Below are positions 1 to 9,288 of a stretch of DNA of 64,000 nucleotides, piece after piece (position 1 is the first letter of the stretch; each line of letters opens with the position of its first letter). Under the pieces are notes generated by a model. It worked only from the letters and a program-made list of their open reading frames with translations. It had not been told where the DNA came from and did not search any database. The stretch is from Spartinivicinus marinus (GTDB lineage Bacteria > Pseudomonadota > Gammaproteobacteria > Pseudomonadales > Zooshikellaceae): positions 806,001 through 870,000 of the forward strand of contig NZ_JAPJZK010000001.1 in NCBI RefSeq assembly GCF_026309355.1. The letters are read 5' to 3'. The position numbers and the translations under genes are program-made.

Positions 1-389
1 GCTTTATCCATCACTAACGCATAGGTATTATTAAACCCTAAACTTCGCAGCACCTTTAATTCATGTTGCTTGGCTAGCTCATTAAGCTGCTCAATGGAGG
101 GTGTATTTTTCAACTTAAAGATTGCTTGAGCTAAGGTACCAGTATACTCAACATAAACATCAATATCCCCATAACGTAATGCCCCATATGTAATAATTGT
201 TTTTCCCAGCCCCAGTTTACGCTCTACGTTAAAACCATCTATCTCCAACTTTTGAGCGACCAGCTCCCCTAGTAAATAGCCCTCATTAAATGCCTTACTT
301 CCTACCGTTATTGTCGTATTAGCATTATTAGTAGTTCCAAGTGCCCACTGACTTACCCAAAATAAACTAACTAAAAACAGTAACCGCAT
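1..389 (-). CDS. Glycine betaine/choline-type ABC substrate-binding protein (OsmF/ProX-like), 3' part outside window
   Basis: The reading frame starts with ATG at 389 and runs off the left edge, giving about 129 residues. The first 18 or so residues form a hydrophobic secretion signal (MRLLFLVSLFWVSQWALG). The mature start, TITVGSKAFNEGYLLGELVA, is the typical opening of OpuAC/ProX/OsmF periplasmic binding domains that capture quaternary-ammonium osmolytes. Its start codon lies one base after the stop of the ATPase gene, so the two are translated from one message, ATPase first. The ligand-binding aromatic residues lie outside the window, so the exact osmolyte cannot be read. Permease genes would be expected just beyond the left edge. 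Confidence 0.85.
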   Translation of the reverse strand, partial: MRLLFLVSLFWVSQWALGTTNNANTTITVGSKAFNEGYLLGELVAQKLEIDGFNVERKLGLGKTIITYGALRYGDIDVYVEYTGTLAQAIFKLKNTPSIEQLNELAKQHELKVLRSLGFNNTYALVMDK

Positions 390-390
390 A

Positions 391-1140
391 TTAAATATGA
401 TCCTTAATAAGACGTGCTATATAGTCATTTGCAGGCTGATCCATAACAGTATCCACTGCTCCGTGCTGCACAATCTCCCCTTCGTGCATCACCGCAATGT
501 TATCAGCTATTTTCACGGCTTCTCGCATGTCATGGGTGACTAACAATACCGCTCTAGGTTCTTCTTGATGCAATTGCAAAAACCGTTCATGCACTTCTTT
601 ACGAGTAATTGGGTCAACAGCTGAAAACGCTTCATCCAACAACAAAATCCTAGGCTTTACCATAAGTGACCGACACAGGCCCACCCGCTGTGCCTGTCCA
701 CCCGACAATTGATGGGGATAGCGCTGTAATAATGTAGAGGGTAGCCCCATACACTCTGCAAGATAAGACACTCGCTGTTCAATAGCTTGCTGTTGCCAGT
801 CATCTAGCTTTGCTAATAAAGCAATATTCTCGTAAGCACTCAAATGAGGAAATAAGCCTATTTGCTGAACAGCATAGCCAATGCCTCGTCGAGCTGTTGT
901 ATTAAAAGGATGAGTTTGAGGATGACCATGAAGTCGAATAGAACCAGAAATAGGAGGAACTAGCCCATTAATAAGTTTTAGTAGAGTAGACTTACCACAA
1001 CCACTTTCACCTACCACGGCTGTAATTTGTTGTTGAGGAAGCGTAAAATCAAGTTGATTAAACACCTCAAGCTGCTGATATTTTACACTTACCTGAGAAA
1101 GTTCAACTGCTAACTCATTGCCATGTTTTGTCGTATTCAA
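391..1140 (-). CDS. ABC transporter ATPase of an osmoprotectant (OpuCA/OsmV-type) importer
   Basis: This 249-residue cytoplasmic ATPase powers uptake of the osmolyte bound by the adjacent binding protein. Walker A (GESGCGKST) lies near residue 45, the Q-loop region VQQIGLFPHLSAYEN near 92, the signature LSGGQAQRV near 145 and Walker B (ILLLDEAFSAVD) near 165, followed by the His-loop LLVTHD. It has no C-terminal CBS pair, which many OpuCA/ProV proteins use for ionic-strength sensing, so it is closer to the short OsmV/YehX-like type. It overlaps no neighbour and is followed after one base by the binding protein gene. Family assignment is firm; the substrate is inferred from the neighbour. Confidence 0.85.
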   Translation of the reverse strand: MNTTKHGNELAVELSQVSVKYQQLEVFNQLDFTLPQQQITAVVGESGCGKSTLLKLINGLVPPISGSIRLHGHPQTHPFNTTARRGIGYAVQQIGLFPHLSAYENIALLAKLDDWQQQAIEQRVSYLAECMGLPSTLLQRYPHQLSGGQAQRVGLCRSLMVKPRILLLDEAFSAVDPITRKEVHERFLQLHQEEPRAVLLVTHDMREAVKIADNIAVMHEGEIVQHGAVDTVMDQPANDYIARLIKDHI

Positions 1141-1161
1141 ACTGATTTCTCAATAATTTTG

Positions 1162-1189
1162 GTTAGGCTATGAGGTAACATAGCCTAAC
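1162..1189. repeat. Perfect 11-bp inverted repeat upstream of the ABC ATPase
   Basis: GTTAGGCTATG at 1162-1172 is followed after six bases by its exact reverse complement at 1179-1189. It lies between the dioxygenase stop and the ATPase start, both on the minus strand. No T-run follows on either strand, so it is not a standard intrinsic terminator. It could be an operator or an mRNA hairpin controlling the transporter. Confidence 0.6.
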
Positions 1190-1242
1190 ATGAAAACTAT
1201 TTGAGTTCTAATAAGAAGACTAATGTGGGATTACTACTGTAA

Positions 1243-2145
1243 TTAATTATTTACCTGCAACCAGTTATCTTCTAAATAGTGACACGCTTTATCAATTATA
1301 TGCAGTGTCAATGCTTGACGAGATCGACTGGAATAATTTTGCTCACTAAAATGCGGCAATAAGCCATTTAATACTATCAAACTCCCTTGTTTTACTTCTA
1401 AAGGAATGGCCGTACTGATATCCCACTCAAGCTTTTGTATGTCAACCATATGCATCTCGCCATTTTGATTACAATAACGCTGAGTAAGCCCTTGTTTATG
1501 GCCACCAGGAATTGCGTATAAACAGCCATTTTCAATGGTGGCATCTTCCAAGGCTAACCAAAGTCCTACCACACTAGTTGGCTCTGTATAAAGAAATGTT
1601 GCATCTTGATGACAGTTAACTTCGCCTCCAATATAGGGTTGTTTAAAAATAATCATTGACTGAATAATGCTAGGTGCTGACAAAGGCAGTTGATCTATTA
1701 ACTGATTTAATTGGCGGCTTTCTACAAATTGCTTAAATACCGGATCAAATCGATGTAAAGCATGACCTATTTTATTAATTGTATACGGCTTCTCTCCAGT
1801 TAAACTACCATCATCAGCAATCGCTAACTCTTCATAAAAACAGCGAATATCATTGGCAGACTCGATAAAATAGCGTGATTTATCATGCTGACGCTGCCTG
1901 GTTGAAAATACTACTGGTTGTTCTTCATCACTATTTTTGTGTTGTTGATATTCCTGTTGGCAGTGGTTGTATACTATAGCTCCTGCTTGATCCATTAATT
2001 GCTGGCAAATTTGTTTAGTGATAAATTCATGAATTATGAGAAAGCCATTCTCATCGTAAAATTGCCAGGCATCATCCACTATCCCTTGTTGCTGGCTCCA
2101 GTTAAAGTGTTGCGGCTTATAGAGTTTTTGCACCCTTGTATCCAT
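1243..2145 (-). CDS. Phytanoyl-CoA dioxygenase family protein, PHYHD1-like
   Basis: This 300-residue protein is an Fe(II)/2-oxoglutarate-dependent oxygenase. The iron triad is visible: H179 and D181 in CHQDATF and H265 in LLPHFSEQN. R276 in SRSRQALTLHI is the expected 2-oxoglutarate-binding arginine. The block HQDATFLYTEP, the downstream EDATIENGCLYAIPGGH and the C-terminal ENW/DNWLQ ending resemble the eukaryotic PHYHD1 branch more than ectoine hydroxylase, whose signature motif is absent. The substrate is not known. It is on the same strand as the osmolyte transporter, 102 bp upstream of it, so co-transcription is possible but interrupted by a hairpin. Confidence 0.8.
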   Translation of the reverse strand: MDTRVQKLYKPQHFNWSQQQGIVDDAWQFYDENGFLIIHEFITKQICQQLMDQAGAIVYNHCQQEYQQHKNSDEEQPVVFSTRQRQHDKSRYFIESANDIRCFYEELAIADDGSLTGEKPYTINKIGHALHRFDPVFKQFVESRQLNQLIDQLPLSAPSIIQSMIIFKQPYIGGEVNCHQDATFLYTEPTSVVGLWLALEDATIENGCLYAIPGGHKQGLTQRYCNQNGEMHMVDIQKLEWDISTAIPLEVKQGSLIVLNGLLPHFSEQNYSSRSRQALTLHIIDKACHYLEDNWLQVNN

Positions 2146-2571
2146 TCACTTACCCATTATTCTTCGTATACTTTAATTAATTCAGATATTGTAACTAATA
2201 CTGATAACAAAGAATATTGAAGACACAAGAAAAGAATGAGGGGGGAGGAATAATCTTAAGAGCATCTAATACCCAGAGAAATATTTGGGCGATATAGCCA
2301 TCCATAGCCAGCTATAGCCTTCTCGAATGTTTTTTAGGGTTTGCTGTCGTCGTTAAGCACCAAAGATGGTGTGAATGCAGTTTATGCAGGAGCAATAAAC
2401 AGTCTTCGCCCAATCATTGATAAATACATAAACTCATGGGACTCATCACTCGACGGCCAAGCTAGCACTGTTTATTTCAGTTAGTGCTGCTATCGCTAGC
2501 TTTACAGTAATAAGCTAGTTCCCTAAAAACCATTCGATTTGGCTACATACTCTTCATGAGGAGGTTTATAA
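2146..2571. other. Intergenic region with short dispersed repeats
   Basis: This 426-bp gap separates two minus-strand genes. I see no gene in it. It contains ATAGCC repeated three times around 2294-2316. At 2437-2465 is a stretch whose reverse complement closely matches 55759-55787 (shared core CGTCGAGTGA), which marks it as a dispersed repeat. Confidence 0.5.
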
Positions 2572-5046
2572 TTATTTTTTCTCTAACTTAATACTATCAA
2601 CATAAAAGTCAACTTTTGGTTCAGGACCAAAAATATACAATTCCGCCGTTTTTAGTTTTCCTTTTGGTTTTAAATTAAAATCGGCTGCTAGCTCGTACCA
2701 TTTGTCTCCTTTAGGAAGCTTCATGTTATTTATACGCTGCCAATGGTAACCATCGTCATCTACATAAAATAACTGTACATCCAGCATTTGACCAAATTTC
2801 GCTTCCTCTCCCAAGCTTGCTGATAGTGAAAGCTTATAATCGGTATTTGCTTTTAAAGTATCGTTCGTTTTCAATGATAGGCCTGCATACCAATGGTTAC
2901 GATCGGTTACTTGAACACTCCATTGGCCTTGCTGACTCATTTTATTCGTACGCTCAAGCTTGCCCATTTTGAATGCAGACTGCCACCCATTTAAATCATT
3001 TTCAAAGTTGTGCTCAAACACCTGGTTATCATCAGGTTTCGGATCCGGGTCTGGATTAGGCTTATCATTGACTGGAGAAATTTTCACCTCATCAATCAAC
3101 AATGCTTTATCGGCTTTTGGACCAAATAAGACAATATAAGCAGCTGTTATTTTACCTAACGCATTAACTTTAAATTGTTTTTTCAGCTCCTTCACATTTT
3201 CATCTACCTGGTTAATGGCTAAATACTGGTAATAGTAAGCACCTAAATCATTTTTCAATAATAAAGTCACCATTGCTAAATCTTTTTTAGCACCCTTAGG
3301 GAGTTTTACCTTAGCACTAAACAGGTACTCTTTATTTTCCTCTAATGGTTTCGCTAGTTTTTGTAATGCTCCATCATAATATTGTTTACGGTCAGTCACT
3401 TTAAGCCAATTATCCAACCCACAGTCTTTTTTCATTTGCTCAACAGCATGCTTAATTGACTTGGTATAAAATCGCTTCCAAGGTTTAAGCCCATTAAAGT
3501 CTGGTTCTCTAATTAAATTATCCTTCACCAAATCAGGCTTTTTACACATAGGATCCGGCTTAGGATCTGGCTTAGGATCTGGCTTAGGATCTGGCTTAGG
3601 ATCAGGTTTTGGATCAGGTTTTGGATCAGGTTTTGGATCAGGTTTTGGATCAGGTTTTGGATCGGGTTTTGGATCTGGCTTAGGATCGGGTTTTGGATCC
3701 GGCTTAGGATCGGGTTTTGGATCTGGCTTAGGATCTGGCTTAGGATCTGGCTTAGGATCTGGCTTAGGATCTGGTTTTGGATCCGGCTTAGGATCAGGTT
3801 TTGGATTATTAATATCATCTGGAAAAGGAACAGTATGCTTGCGTTTGCTCGATATTTCTGCCGCACGTTCTTTCCATAAGCGAGTTAAGTTTGCCGTGTT
3901 TTTATCACCAAGTGGTAATCCATTAGCATCTTTAATATTAGGGTTTGAAAAAAAGTTGGAAGAGTTTCCACACATATGAGTACGGGTTTTACCGTTATTA
4001 TAACCAAACGCGTACGGCCACCGTTTCGCTTTATCTGCCTCATAACAGTGCCAGCCCCCTACGTTATGGCCTACCTCATGACGCCAGGCATTAGGCCATG
4101 GAGCACCAACTACTTGGGTATACCCTGTTACTCCAGCCCACCCTGCTGCACTATTTGGTGCCTTAGTTGGCATTTGTACAACACCCACTAAGTCAGGCGC
4201 ATACTTTTCTATATCAGCAGCAAACCACTTTTCTACCTGCCCTAACACTTTACTGATAATACCTGGATTTTGATCGGTTATACCAATCCCTACTAGCCTT
4301 AACTTAATATTATTAACGCCTGAGTTTTTCAGACCGCTATTCACAGAAGCCACATACTTTTCTGCCTCTGCTTTAGGATCACCCACTTTGGTTGCTGCCT
4401 GCTTGGAAAAACCAAGATATACATCGATAATAAAATTACCTTTTTTGTCGGTTTCTCCTTTAGCCGTTTTACTCCTACCTTTGAACTCAGCCACTTGCCA
4501 GTCTTGAGCAGGTAGTACATGCTGATCTAGCATTTCTGGCATTTGCTGCTTGATGATTGTGTATCGACCATTTTCATTTGGCCGTATTAAATAACTGTCA
4601 TATTCAGTTTCAATCAAGCCTGTTAGCTTATTGGTATCATGATTAATTGTAAAAATCACATTACTATAATTTTTAATATGATCGAAACCACTATCAAACA
4701 CATATCCATAAATGATTTCTACGTTATTAGTAGTCGACTGCTCCCGTCGTTTCACTTGTAAGTTAAATGATTCTCCTGAAAATAAATTAAGCGTTGTTTG
4801 TTCTGGAAAAACTATTTTTCCGTTAACAGTATCAAGCTGCAGATCAACTTCTCGTTGAGCCTGTATATATTCTGCTTCTAACTTCGAAATAGAGTTTTCT
4901 TGATAGCTCTGATTAATAGGAGAGAAGAGTGTTTCAGTCGCCGACACACTTATAGCAGTTGCAGCAGCTTGAGAAATCAAAGCAGCCGAAAGCAGCATAG
5001 TGATAGGTGACTTTTTATTTTTTTGTCTCATTGTTGTTTCGCTCAT
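2572..5046 (-). CDS. Secreted zinc metalloprotease with KPDP-repeat linker and two C-terminal carbohydrate-binding-like modules
   Basis: This is an 824-residue exported protein. The N-terminus has a basic stretch then a hydrophobic signal segment (residues ~14-35). The catalytic motif [11 protein letters not shown] (H323, E324, H327, H333) fits the HExxHxxGxxH zinc site of metzincin-type proteases. Residues ~415-500 are 21 tandem Lys-Pro-Asp-Pro units. Two jelly-roll-like modules follow (~505-660 and ~680-824), separated by a shorter PDPDPKPDD linker. Each has the 'W…R…NHWYAGL/QYYDGAL' pattern seen in CBM4/9-like modules, suggesting polysaccharide attachment. The target protein is unknown. 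It lies downstream of the exporter genes but has its own Sec signal, so it is probably not a type I substrate. Confidence 0.75.
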   Translation of the reverse strand: MSETTMRQKNKKSPITMLLSAALISQAAATAISVSATETLFSPINQSYQENSISKLEAEYIQAQREVDLQLDTVNGKIVFPEQTTLNLFSGESFNLQVKRREQSTTNNVEIIYGYVFDSGFDHIKNYSNVIFTINHDTNKLTGLIETEYDSYLIRPNENGRYTIIKQQMPEMLDQHVLPAQDWQVAEFKGRSKTAKGETDKKGNFIIDVYLGFSKQAATKVGDPKAEAEKYVASVNSGLKNSGVNNIKLRLVGIGITDQNPGIISKVLGQVEKWFAADIEKYAPDLVGVVQMPTKAPNSAAGWAGVTGYTQVVGAPWPNAWRHEVGHNVGGWHCYEADKAKRWPYAFGYNNGKTRTHMCGNSSNFFSNPNIKDANGLPLGDKNTANLTRLWKERAAEISSKRKHTVPFPDDINNPKPDPKPDPKPDPKPDPKPDPKPDPKPDPKPDPKPDPKPDPKPDPKPDPKPDPKPDPKPDPKPDPKPDPKPDPKPDPKPDPKPDPMCKKPDLVKDNLIREPDFNGLKPWKRFYTKSIKHAVEQMKKDCGLDNWLKVTDRKQYYDGALQKLAKPLEENKEYLFSAKVKLPKGAKKDLAMVTLLLKNDLGAYYYQYLAINQVDENVKELKKQFKVNALGKITAAYIVLFGPKADKALLIDEVKISPVNDKPNPDPDPKPDDNQVFEHNFENDLNGWQSAFKMGKLERTNKMSQQGQWSVQVTDRNHWYAGLSLKTNDTLKANTDYKLSLSASLGEEAKFGQMLDVQLFYVDDDGYHWQRINNMKLPKGDKWYELAADFNLKPKGKLKTAELYIFGPEPKVDFYVDSIKLEKK
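3551..3802. repeat. 12-bp tandem repeat, 21 units, encoding the KPDP linker
   Basis: Twenty-one consecutive 12-bp units run from 3551 to 3802 in two main spellings, GGATCTGGCTTA and GGATCAGGTTTT (plus strand). They are grouped in blocks, which suggests expansion by slippage or unequal exchange. Because the unit is a multiple of three, length changes keep the frame. Confidence 0.95.
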
Positions 5047-5256
5047 GGGTCAGGTCATAGAATGACCATACCCTAACGAAGCAGACACTAACCCGTCGCG
5101 AAACAAACCACAGATACGAAACTAAATTTAATACCTGTAATCGAGTATATTAATTTATAAAACAACTAATCAGAAATTATTAAAACTTTGCCTAGAAGGC
5201 TTATGACAAGCTTACGGTTTTGAATATGCATTCCTATATAATGAGACTTTTGCTAC

Positions 5257-5511
5257 TTAACTTAACACCTCATTAATTAACTCACGTGCTCGGTCAAATA
5301 TCCCTCCTCTCAATCCTTCTCGATCCAGCAATTGCTTTAATTTTTCAGCCTCCTGCTTGGCTTTTTCCTCGTTACTTAGTTCACGAGCACGTTCAATTCT
5401 AGTCATAATGTGGCTCACCTCAATAGCAACTTGAGACTTCCCTGCACCTTTCAATAAGGTAACCAGCATTGCTATCAACACAGCTAAAAGTGCTAACACA
5501 AACCAAATCAT
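5257..5511 (-). CDS. Small single-pass membrane protein of unknown function
   Basis: An 84-residue protein with one N-terminal transmembrane helix (residues ~2-21, MIWFVLALLAVLIAMLVTLL) and a strongly charged helical remainder rich in Glu, Lys and Arg (residues ~35-80), predicted to form an amphipathic helix or short coiled coil. I do not recognise the family. It lies 127 bp downstream of the second exporter ATPase on the same strand, beyond a weak terminator-like hairpin, so it may or may not belong to the exporter operon. Confidence 0.6.
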   Translation of the reverse strand: MIWFVLALLAVLIAMLVTLLKGAGKSQVAIEVSHIMTRIERARELSNEEKAKQEAEKLKQLLDREGLRGGIFDRARELINEVLS

Positions 5512-5600
5512 ATGCCCCTCTCATTAATCATAAAAAGTAATACTGTCGAGTATAGTTGAGAAAGCGGCAAGAAAGGCTAAAGCATATTATATAAAGGATT

Positions 5601-5624
5601 GAAAGCCGCTCTATTTAGAACGGC
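5601..5624 (-). terminator. Possible weak intrinsic terminator after the exporter operon
   Basis: Read on the minus strand, a 7-bp GCCGTTC/GAGCGGC stem (one G-U pair) with a 6-nt loop is followed by TTTC. It lies just past the stop of the rtxE-like gene. The T-tract is short, so termination may be partial. Confidence 0.4.
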
Positions 5625-5638
5625 CTAGTTCAAGCAGA

Positions 5639-7885
5639 TTAGAACTTAAATGAAGCATTTAAACCGAATGCTGAAGCTTGAGTTGCTGTTGATTGATTAT
5701 TTGCAGTATTTGGCTTCGGCTGATTACCGGCTGTTTGCAGCTTCCATAATTCTGCATAATGACCATCAGATTTTACCAATTCGCGATGGGTGCCTTGCTC
5801 TGCAATTTCACCTTTATCTAACACCAAAATATTGTCGCAATGCTGTAAAGCATTTAAACGGTGAGCAATGACTATAACCGTCCGCTCTTTAGCTATTGCA
5901 GGCATATTCGCCAAAATAGTCTGCTCAGATTCATAATCCAAGGCACTCGTTGCCTCGTCCATAATCAGTATTTTTGGATCATTGATTAACGCCCGAGCAA
6001 TCGCCACTCGTTGCCGCTGACCACCAGACAGGTTTCCACCACGTTCACCAACGGGTGTATCATACCCTCCTTGTAACTCACCAATAAATTCATGGGCACC
6101 CGCTAATTTAGCTGCATTAATCATATCCTCTTCCGTGGCTGAGGGGTTACTGATTACAATGTTTTCTCGAATAGTGCCATTAAATAAAAAGCTTTCTTGC
6201 AGTACCACACCCGTATTTTGTCTTAATAGCGCCGGGTCTATGAGAGCTAAATCCATTCCATCCACTAGTACCTGACCGCTTTGTGGCACATATAAACGTT
6301 GAACCAACTTGGTGATGGTACTTTTACCCGAACCAGAACGACCAGTTAAGCCTATCATTTGCCCGGCTTTTACTTTTAAATCAAGACGCCTTAGGGCTTC
6401 AGGGGCATCGTCATGATAACGAAAAGTCACTTTGCGTAATTCAATTTCACCTTCAATCGTTGGCTGAGATGTTTTGCCTGCTTGAATATTATTTTCAGCA
6501 GGGTGATGCATAATATCACCAACCCGTCGTAACGATATGGAAGCCTGTTGAAACTCTTGCCAAACTTGCGCAAGTCTCAAAACCGGCATCGTCACATGAC
6601 CAGCCAGCATATTAAAGGCCACTAGCTCACCTACTGTTAGCTTACCTTCCAGTACTAACTTAACGCCAAACCATAAGAGCAGCGCTGAAAATAACTTTTG
6701 AATTAAGCCAATTCCCTGTCCAGCAATATTACCCAGTAATGAAGTACTAAACGCCGACTTAACATAATTCGCTAATTTTTCATCCCACTGCTTATTAAAT
6801 TGAGACTCTGTTGCAGAGGTTTTGATGGTTTCAATACCAGTCACCGTTTCAGTTAAGAAAGCAGTGTTATCAGCATTTTTTTCGTACTGCCGCTGTACTC
6901 GCTGGCGTAAGCTTGGAGTAATACATAACCAAAACCCAGCATAAATCACAAAAGAGCCAATGACTAACCAGGCTAACAATGGCGCATAACTAAACATCAC
7001 TGCCATAAATACACCAACAAATAGCAAGTCCAACACTAAGGTTAATGCTGTACCTGTCATAAAGCTGCGCACTTGATCCATTTCCCGAATTCGCGCAATG
7101 ATCTCACCGGTTTGCCGAGTACGGAAAAAAGCTAACGGAAGCCCAATTAAATGCTGGTAGACATAACTGGTCAGCTCAGAGTTTACTCGGCTGGCCAAGT
7201 GGGAAAAGACAATAGAACGAATAAAGGTAAAAATCGGCTCAAATAAAGCCAAACTCAGTAAGCCGATGGCTAATATATGCAAACTGGATAAGCCACGACT
7301 CACCAACACCTTATCAATGACGGTTTGAAATAGAAACGGAGTGACTAAAGCAAATAACTGCAAGCATATAGAAACGATCATAACGTCACGAAATTGCTTG
7401 CGATATTTTTTGATAAACTGCCAGAACCACTGAAAGCCAAAGGGTAAGGCATTCACTTTTACCACATCAGACTTATTCAGTAACATCACTTGCAGTTTTT
7501 CTATTATCAGTAATGCTTTAACACTGATATTAACGGTTTGCTGTGTTTTGCCATTAAAAAGCTGCCAACTGCTACTTTCAGCATCATTTTTTTCTAATAC
7601 CCAATAATGACCTTGCCAATATAAAATAGCTGGTACCGGTATTTTTTCTAGCGTTTTGGTTTCAATTGTCTGCCATTTAGACTTAAACCCATAACGCCCT
7701 GCACAACGGGCAATATCCAGCTCATCATAAGCGGATTCATAGTTGCCATGACGATGCTGTAACTGTTGTGCATCGATAGCAATATCAAATAACTGGCCCA
7801 CCCGAACTAAACAACTAACAGCAGACTGGGTTTTTAGTTGGTTCAGTGCGGTATCCTGCTGCTCTTGTTGCTGTTCCTGCTGCAT
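5639..7885 (-). CDS. Type I secretion ABC permease/ATPase, RtxE-like (second exporter ATPase)
   Basis: A 748-residue inner-membrane exporter. Residues ~15-135 are a C39-like domain lacking the catalytic Cys of true bacteriocin peptidases, as in HlyB-type chaperone-like domains. Six transmembrane helices follow (~160-440). The ATPase has Walker A GRSGSGKST near 515, LSGGQRQRVAIARAL near 620 and Walker B ILIMDEATSALD near 640. The gene starts one base after the HlyD-type gene and the upstream gene is another full ATPase. Two ATPases flanking one adaptor is the rtxB-rtxD-rtxE plan of Vibrio MARTX export, where the ATPases work as a heterodimer. The C-terminal ~35 residues are an unusual Gln/Asn/Thr-rich tail. 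No outer-membrane TolC gene is present here. Confidence 0.88.
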   Translation of the reverse strand: MQQEQQQEQQDTALNQLKTQSAVSCLVRVGQLFDIAIDAQQLQHRHGNYESAYDELDIARCAGRYGFKSKWQTIETKTLEKIPVPAILYWQGHYWVLEKNDAESSSWQLFNGKTQQTVNISVKALLIIEKLQVMLLNKSDVVKVNALPFGFQWFWQFIKKYRKQFRDVMIVSICLQLFALVTPFLFQTVIDKVLVSRGLSSLHILAIGLLSLALFEPIFTFIRSIVFSHLASRVNSELTSYVYQHLIGLPLAFFRTRQTGEIIARIREMDQVRSFMTGTALTLVLDLLFVGVFMAVMFSYAPLLAWLVIGSFVIYAGFWLCITPSLRQRVQRQYEKNADNTAFLTETVTGIETIKTSATESQFNKQWDEKLANYVKSAFSTSLLGNIAGQGIGLIQKLFSALLLWFGVKLVLEGKLTVGELVAFNMLAGHVTMPVLRLAQVWQEFQQASISLRRVGDIMHHPAENNIQAGKTSQPTIEGEIELRKVTFRYHDDAPEALRRLDLKVKAGQMIGLTGRSGSGKSTITKLVQRLYVPQSGQVLVDGMDLALIDPALLRQNTGVVLQESFLFNGTIRENIVISNPSATEEDMINAAKLAGAHEFIGELQGGYDTPVGERGGNLSGGQRQRVAIARALINDPKILIMDEATSALDYESEQTILANMPAIAKERTVIVIAHRLNALQHCDNILVLDKGEIAEQGTHRELVKSDGHYAELWKLQTAGNQPKPNTANNQSTATQASAFGLNASFKF

Positions 7886-7886
7886 A

Positions 7887-9275
7887 TTACCGCTCCTTTA
7901 ATGCTTCTGACTGGTATTCTTGCAAGGGGCTAAGCAAATATTCGATAACTCGACGCTCACCCGTTTTGATTTCAGCGGTAATCGTCATCCCTGGCGCTAA
8001 GTTAATAGCATGCCCATCAACCATAATTTGATCAGTTTCCATTTCTACCCTGGCAGGGAAAACTAATCCTAATTGCTCATTTTCCACTGCATCTTTAGAA
8101 ACATTGCTGATAACACCCCGAATAGTGCCGTATTTAGTATAGGGAAAACTATCAATTTTAATTTCCACTTCCTGACCAGGAATAACAAAACCCACATCCT
8201 TATTTAGCACGAGCGCTTCAGCTTCTAATAATACATCTTTCGGCACCACTACCATCAGCGTTTGCGCGGGGCTTACCACCCCACCAATGGTGTGTACAGC
8301 CAACTCCTGAACTACCCCCGTAACCGGTGCAATCAAGGTTTGTAATCTGGCTCGCTCTTTTGCTTTAATCAGCTCTTGCTGGGATTGAGAAATAGTTTTT
8401 TCCGCCTCAGAAAGCTGTTGACGCCATTGGCGCTCACGCTCAAAGACCGCCTGATTACGTCGATCAATAATATTGACTGCCGCTGCTTGTAGCTCTAATA
8501 ATCGACTATCTAAAACCGCTAAATCTGTTTCCAATTGCAGCTTTTCTTCTTCTAGCTCTAGATATTGAATTTTTGGAAAAGCATCGCGTTTAACCAGCGA
8601 GTCCTGTGCCGCTAATCGTTTTTTAATACTTCTTAATACTTTTTTACGACTAACCAACTCTGTGTGTGTAGATGTTTGCTGAGCCTGGTTTTGCTTAACT
8701 TCACTGGCGTAGGTTTTTTTAATGGCCTGTTTTTCACCATATTGACTCATCATTAGTTGTTTAGCTTCTTCAGTTTGGTTCAGCATTGCACCTTTTGGTG
8801 GAGTAAAGTGTTGCTCAGGGTTATCACTTAATAGTGCTCGCAACCGGGCAGCATCCAACTGAGCAAATAACAATTGCTCTTTTAAACGCTGGGTATCTGC
8901 TACAGCACCGGTAGGGTTTAGCTCAATTAATACATCTCCCTTTTTAACGCTTTGCCCATCGCGCACATGAATGGCTGAAATAACGGCTGTTTCAAGGGGT
9001 TGAATTACTTTTGTCCGGCTGCTTACCATCACTTTACCGGTGGCACTGGCAATAATATCAATGTGCCCCAAACTTGCCCATAACACAGCTAAAAACAATA
9101 AACCGCAAATTCCCCAGGCAATTTTGCGAGATAATGGTGCGGGCGGCTTATCGGTTACTTCTAAATAAGCAGGTAAAAATTCATATTCATGTCGCTGCCG
9201 TTTAACGGGTACAGGCTCATTTTTTAATTGCTGGTAAGCCGCAGCGGCTGTTTTTACATGTTTTCCAATACTCAT
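7887..9275 (-). CDS. HlyD-family membrane fusion protein of type I secretion, RtxD-like
   Basis: The periplasmic adaptor joins the inner-membrane ATPases to a TolC-type channel. I place the start at 9275 (MSIGKHVKTAAAAYQQ), 13 bases after the upstream ATPase stop, giving 462 residues. A longer frame to 9350 would overlap the upstream gene by 62 bp and adds a Cys-rich stretch unlike the family. One transmembrane helix follows a basic N-terminus (~residues 55-75). Then come a lipoyl-like half (VIQPLETAVISAIHVRDGQ), a long coiled-coil hairpin (~130-310, rich in Q, E, K) and the HlyD C-terminal domain with APVTGVVQELAVHTIGGVV. It is sandwiched between two exporter ATPases. Confidence 0.88.
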   Translation of the reverse strand: MSIGKHVKTAAAAYQQLKNEPVPVKRQRHEYEFLPAYLEVTDKPPAPLSRKIAWGICGLLFLAVLWASLGHIDIIASATGKVMVSSRTKVIQPLETAVISAIHVRDGQSVKKGDVLIELNPTGAVADTQRLKEQLLFAQLDAARLRALLSDNPEQHFTPPKGAMLNQTEEAKQLMMSQYGEKQAIKKTYASEVKQNQAQQTSTHTELVSRKKVLRSIKKRLAAQDSLVKRDAFPKIQYLELEEEKLQLETDLAVLDSRLLELQAAAVNIIDRRNQAVFERERQWRQQLSEAEKTISQSQQELIKAKERARLQTLIAPVTGVVQELAVHTIGGVVSPAQTLMVVVPKDVLLEAEALVLNKDVGFVIPGQEVEIKIDSFPYTKYGTIRGVISNVSKDAVENEQLGLVFPARVEMETDQIMVDGHAINLAPGMTITAEIKTGERRVIEYLLSPLQEYQSEALKER

Positions 9276-9288
9276 ATTTACTACCCAA

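Noticed and set aside
3525..3866. A 113-codon frame antiparallel/out of frame with the protease, made of repeated Ile-Leu-Ser-Gln/Asn units
   Set aside because: It is the shadow of the 12-bp KPDP repeat in another frame; repeats of 12 bp keep all frames open. No RBS or family resemblance.
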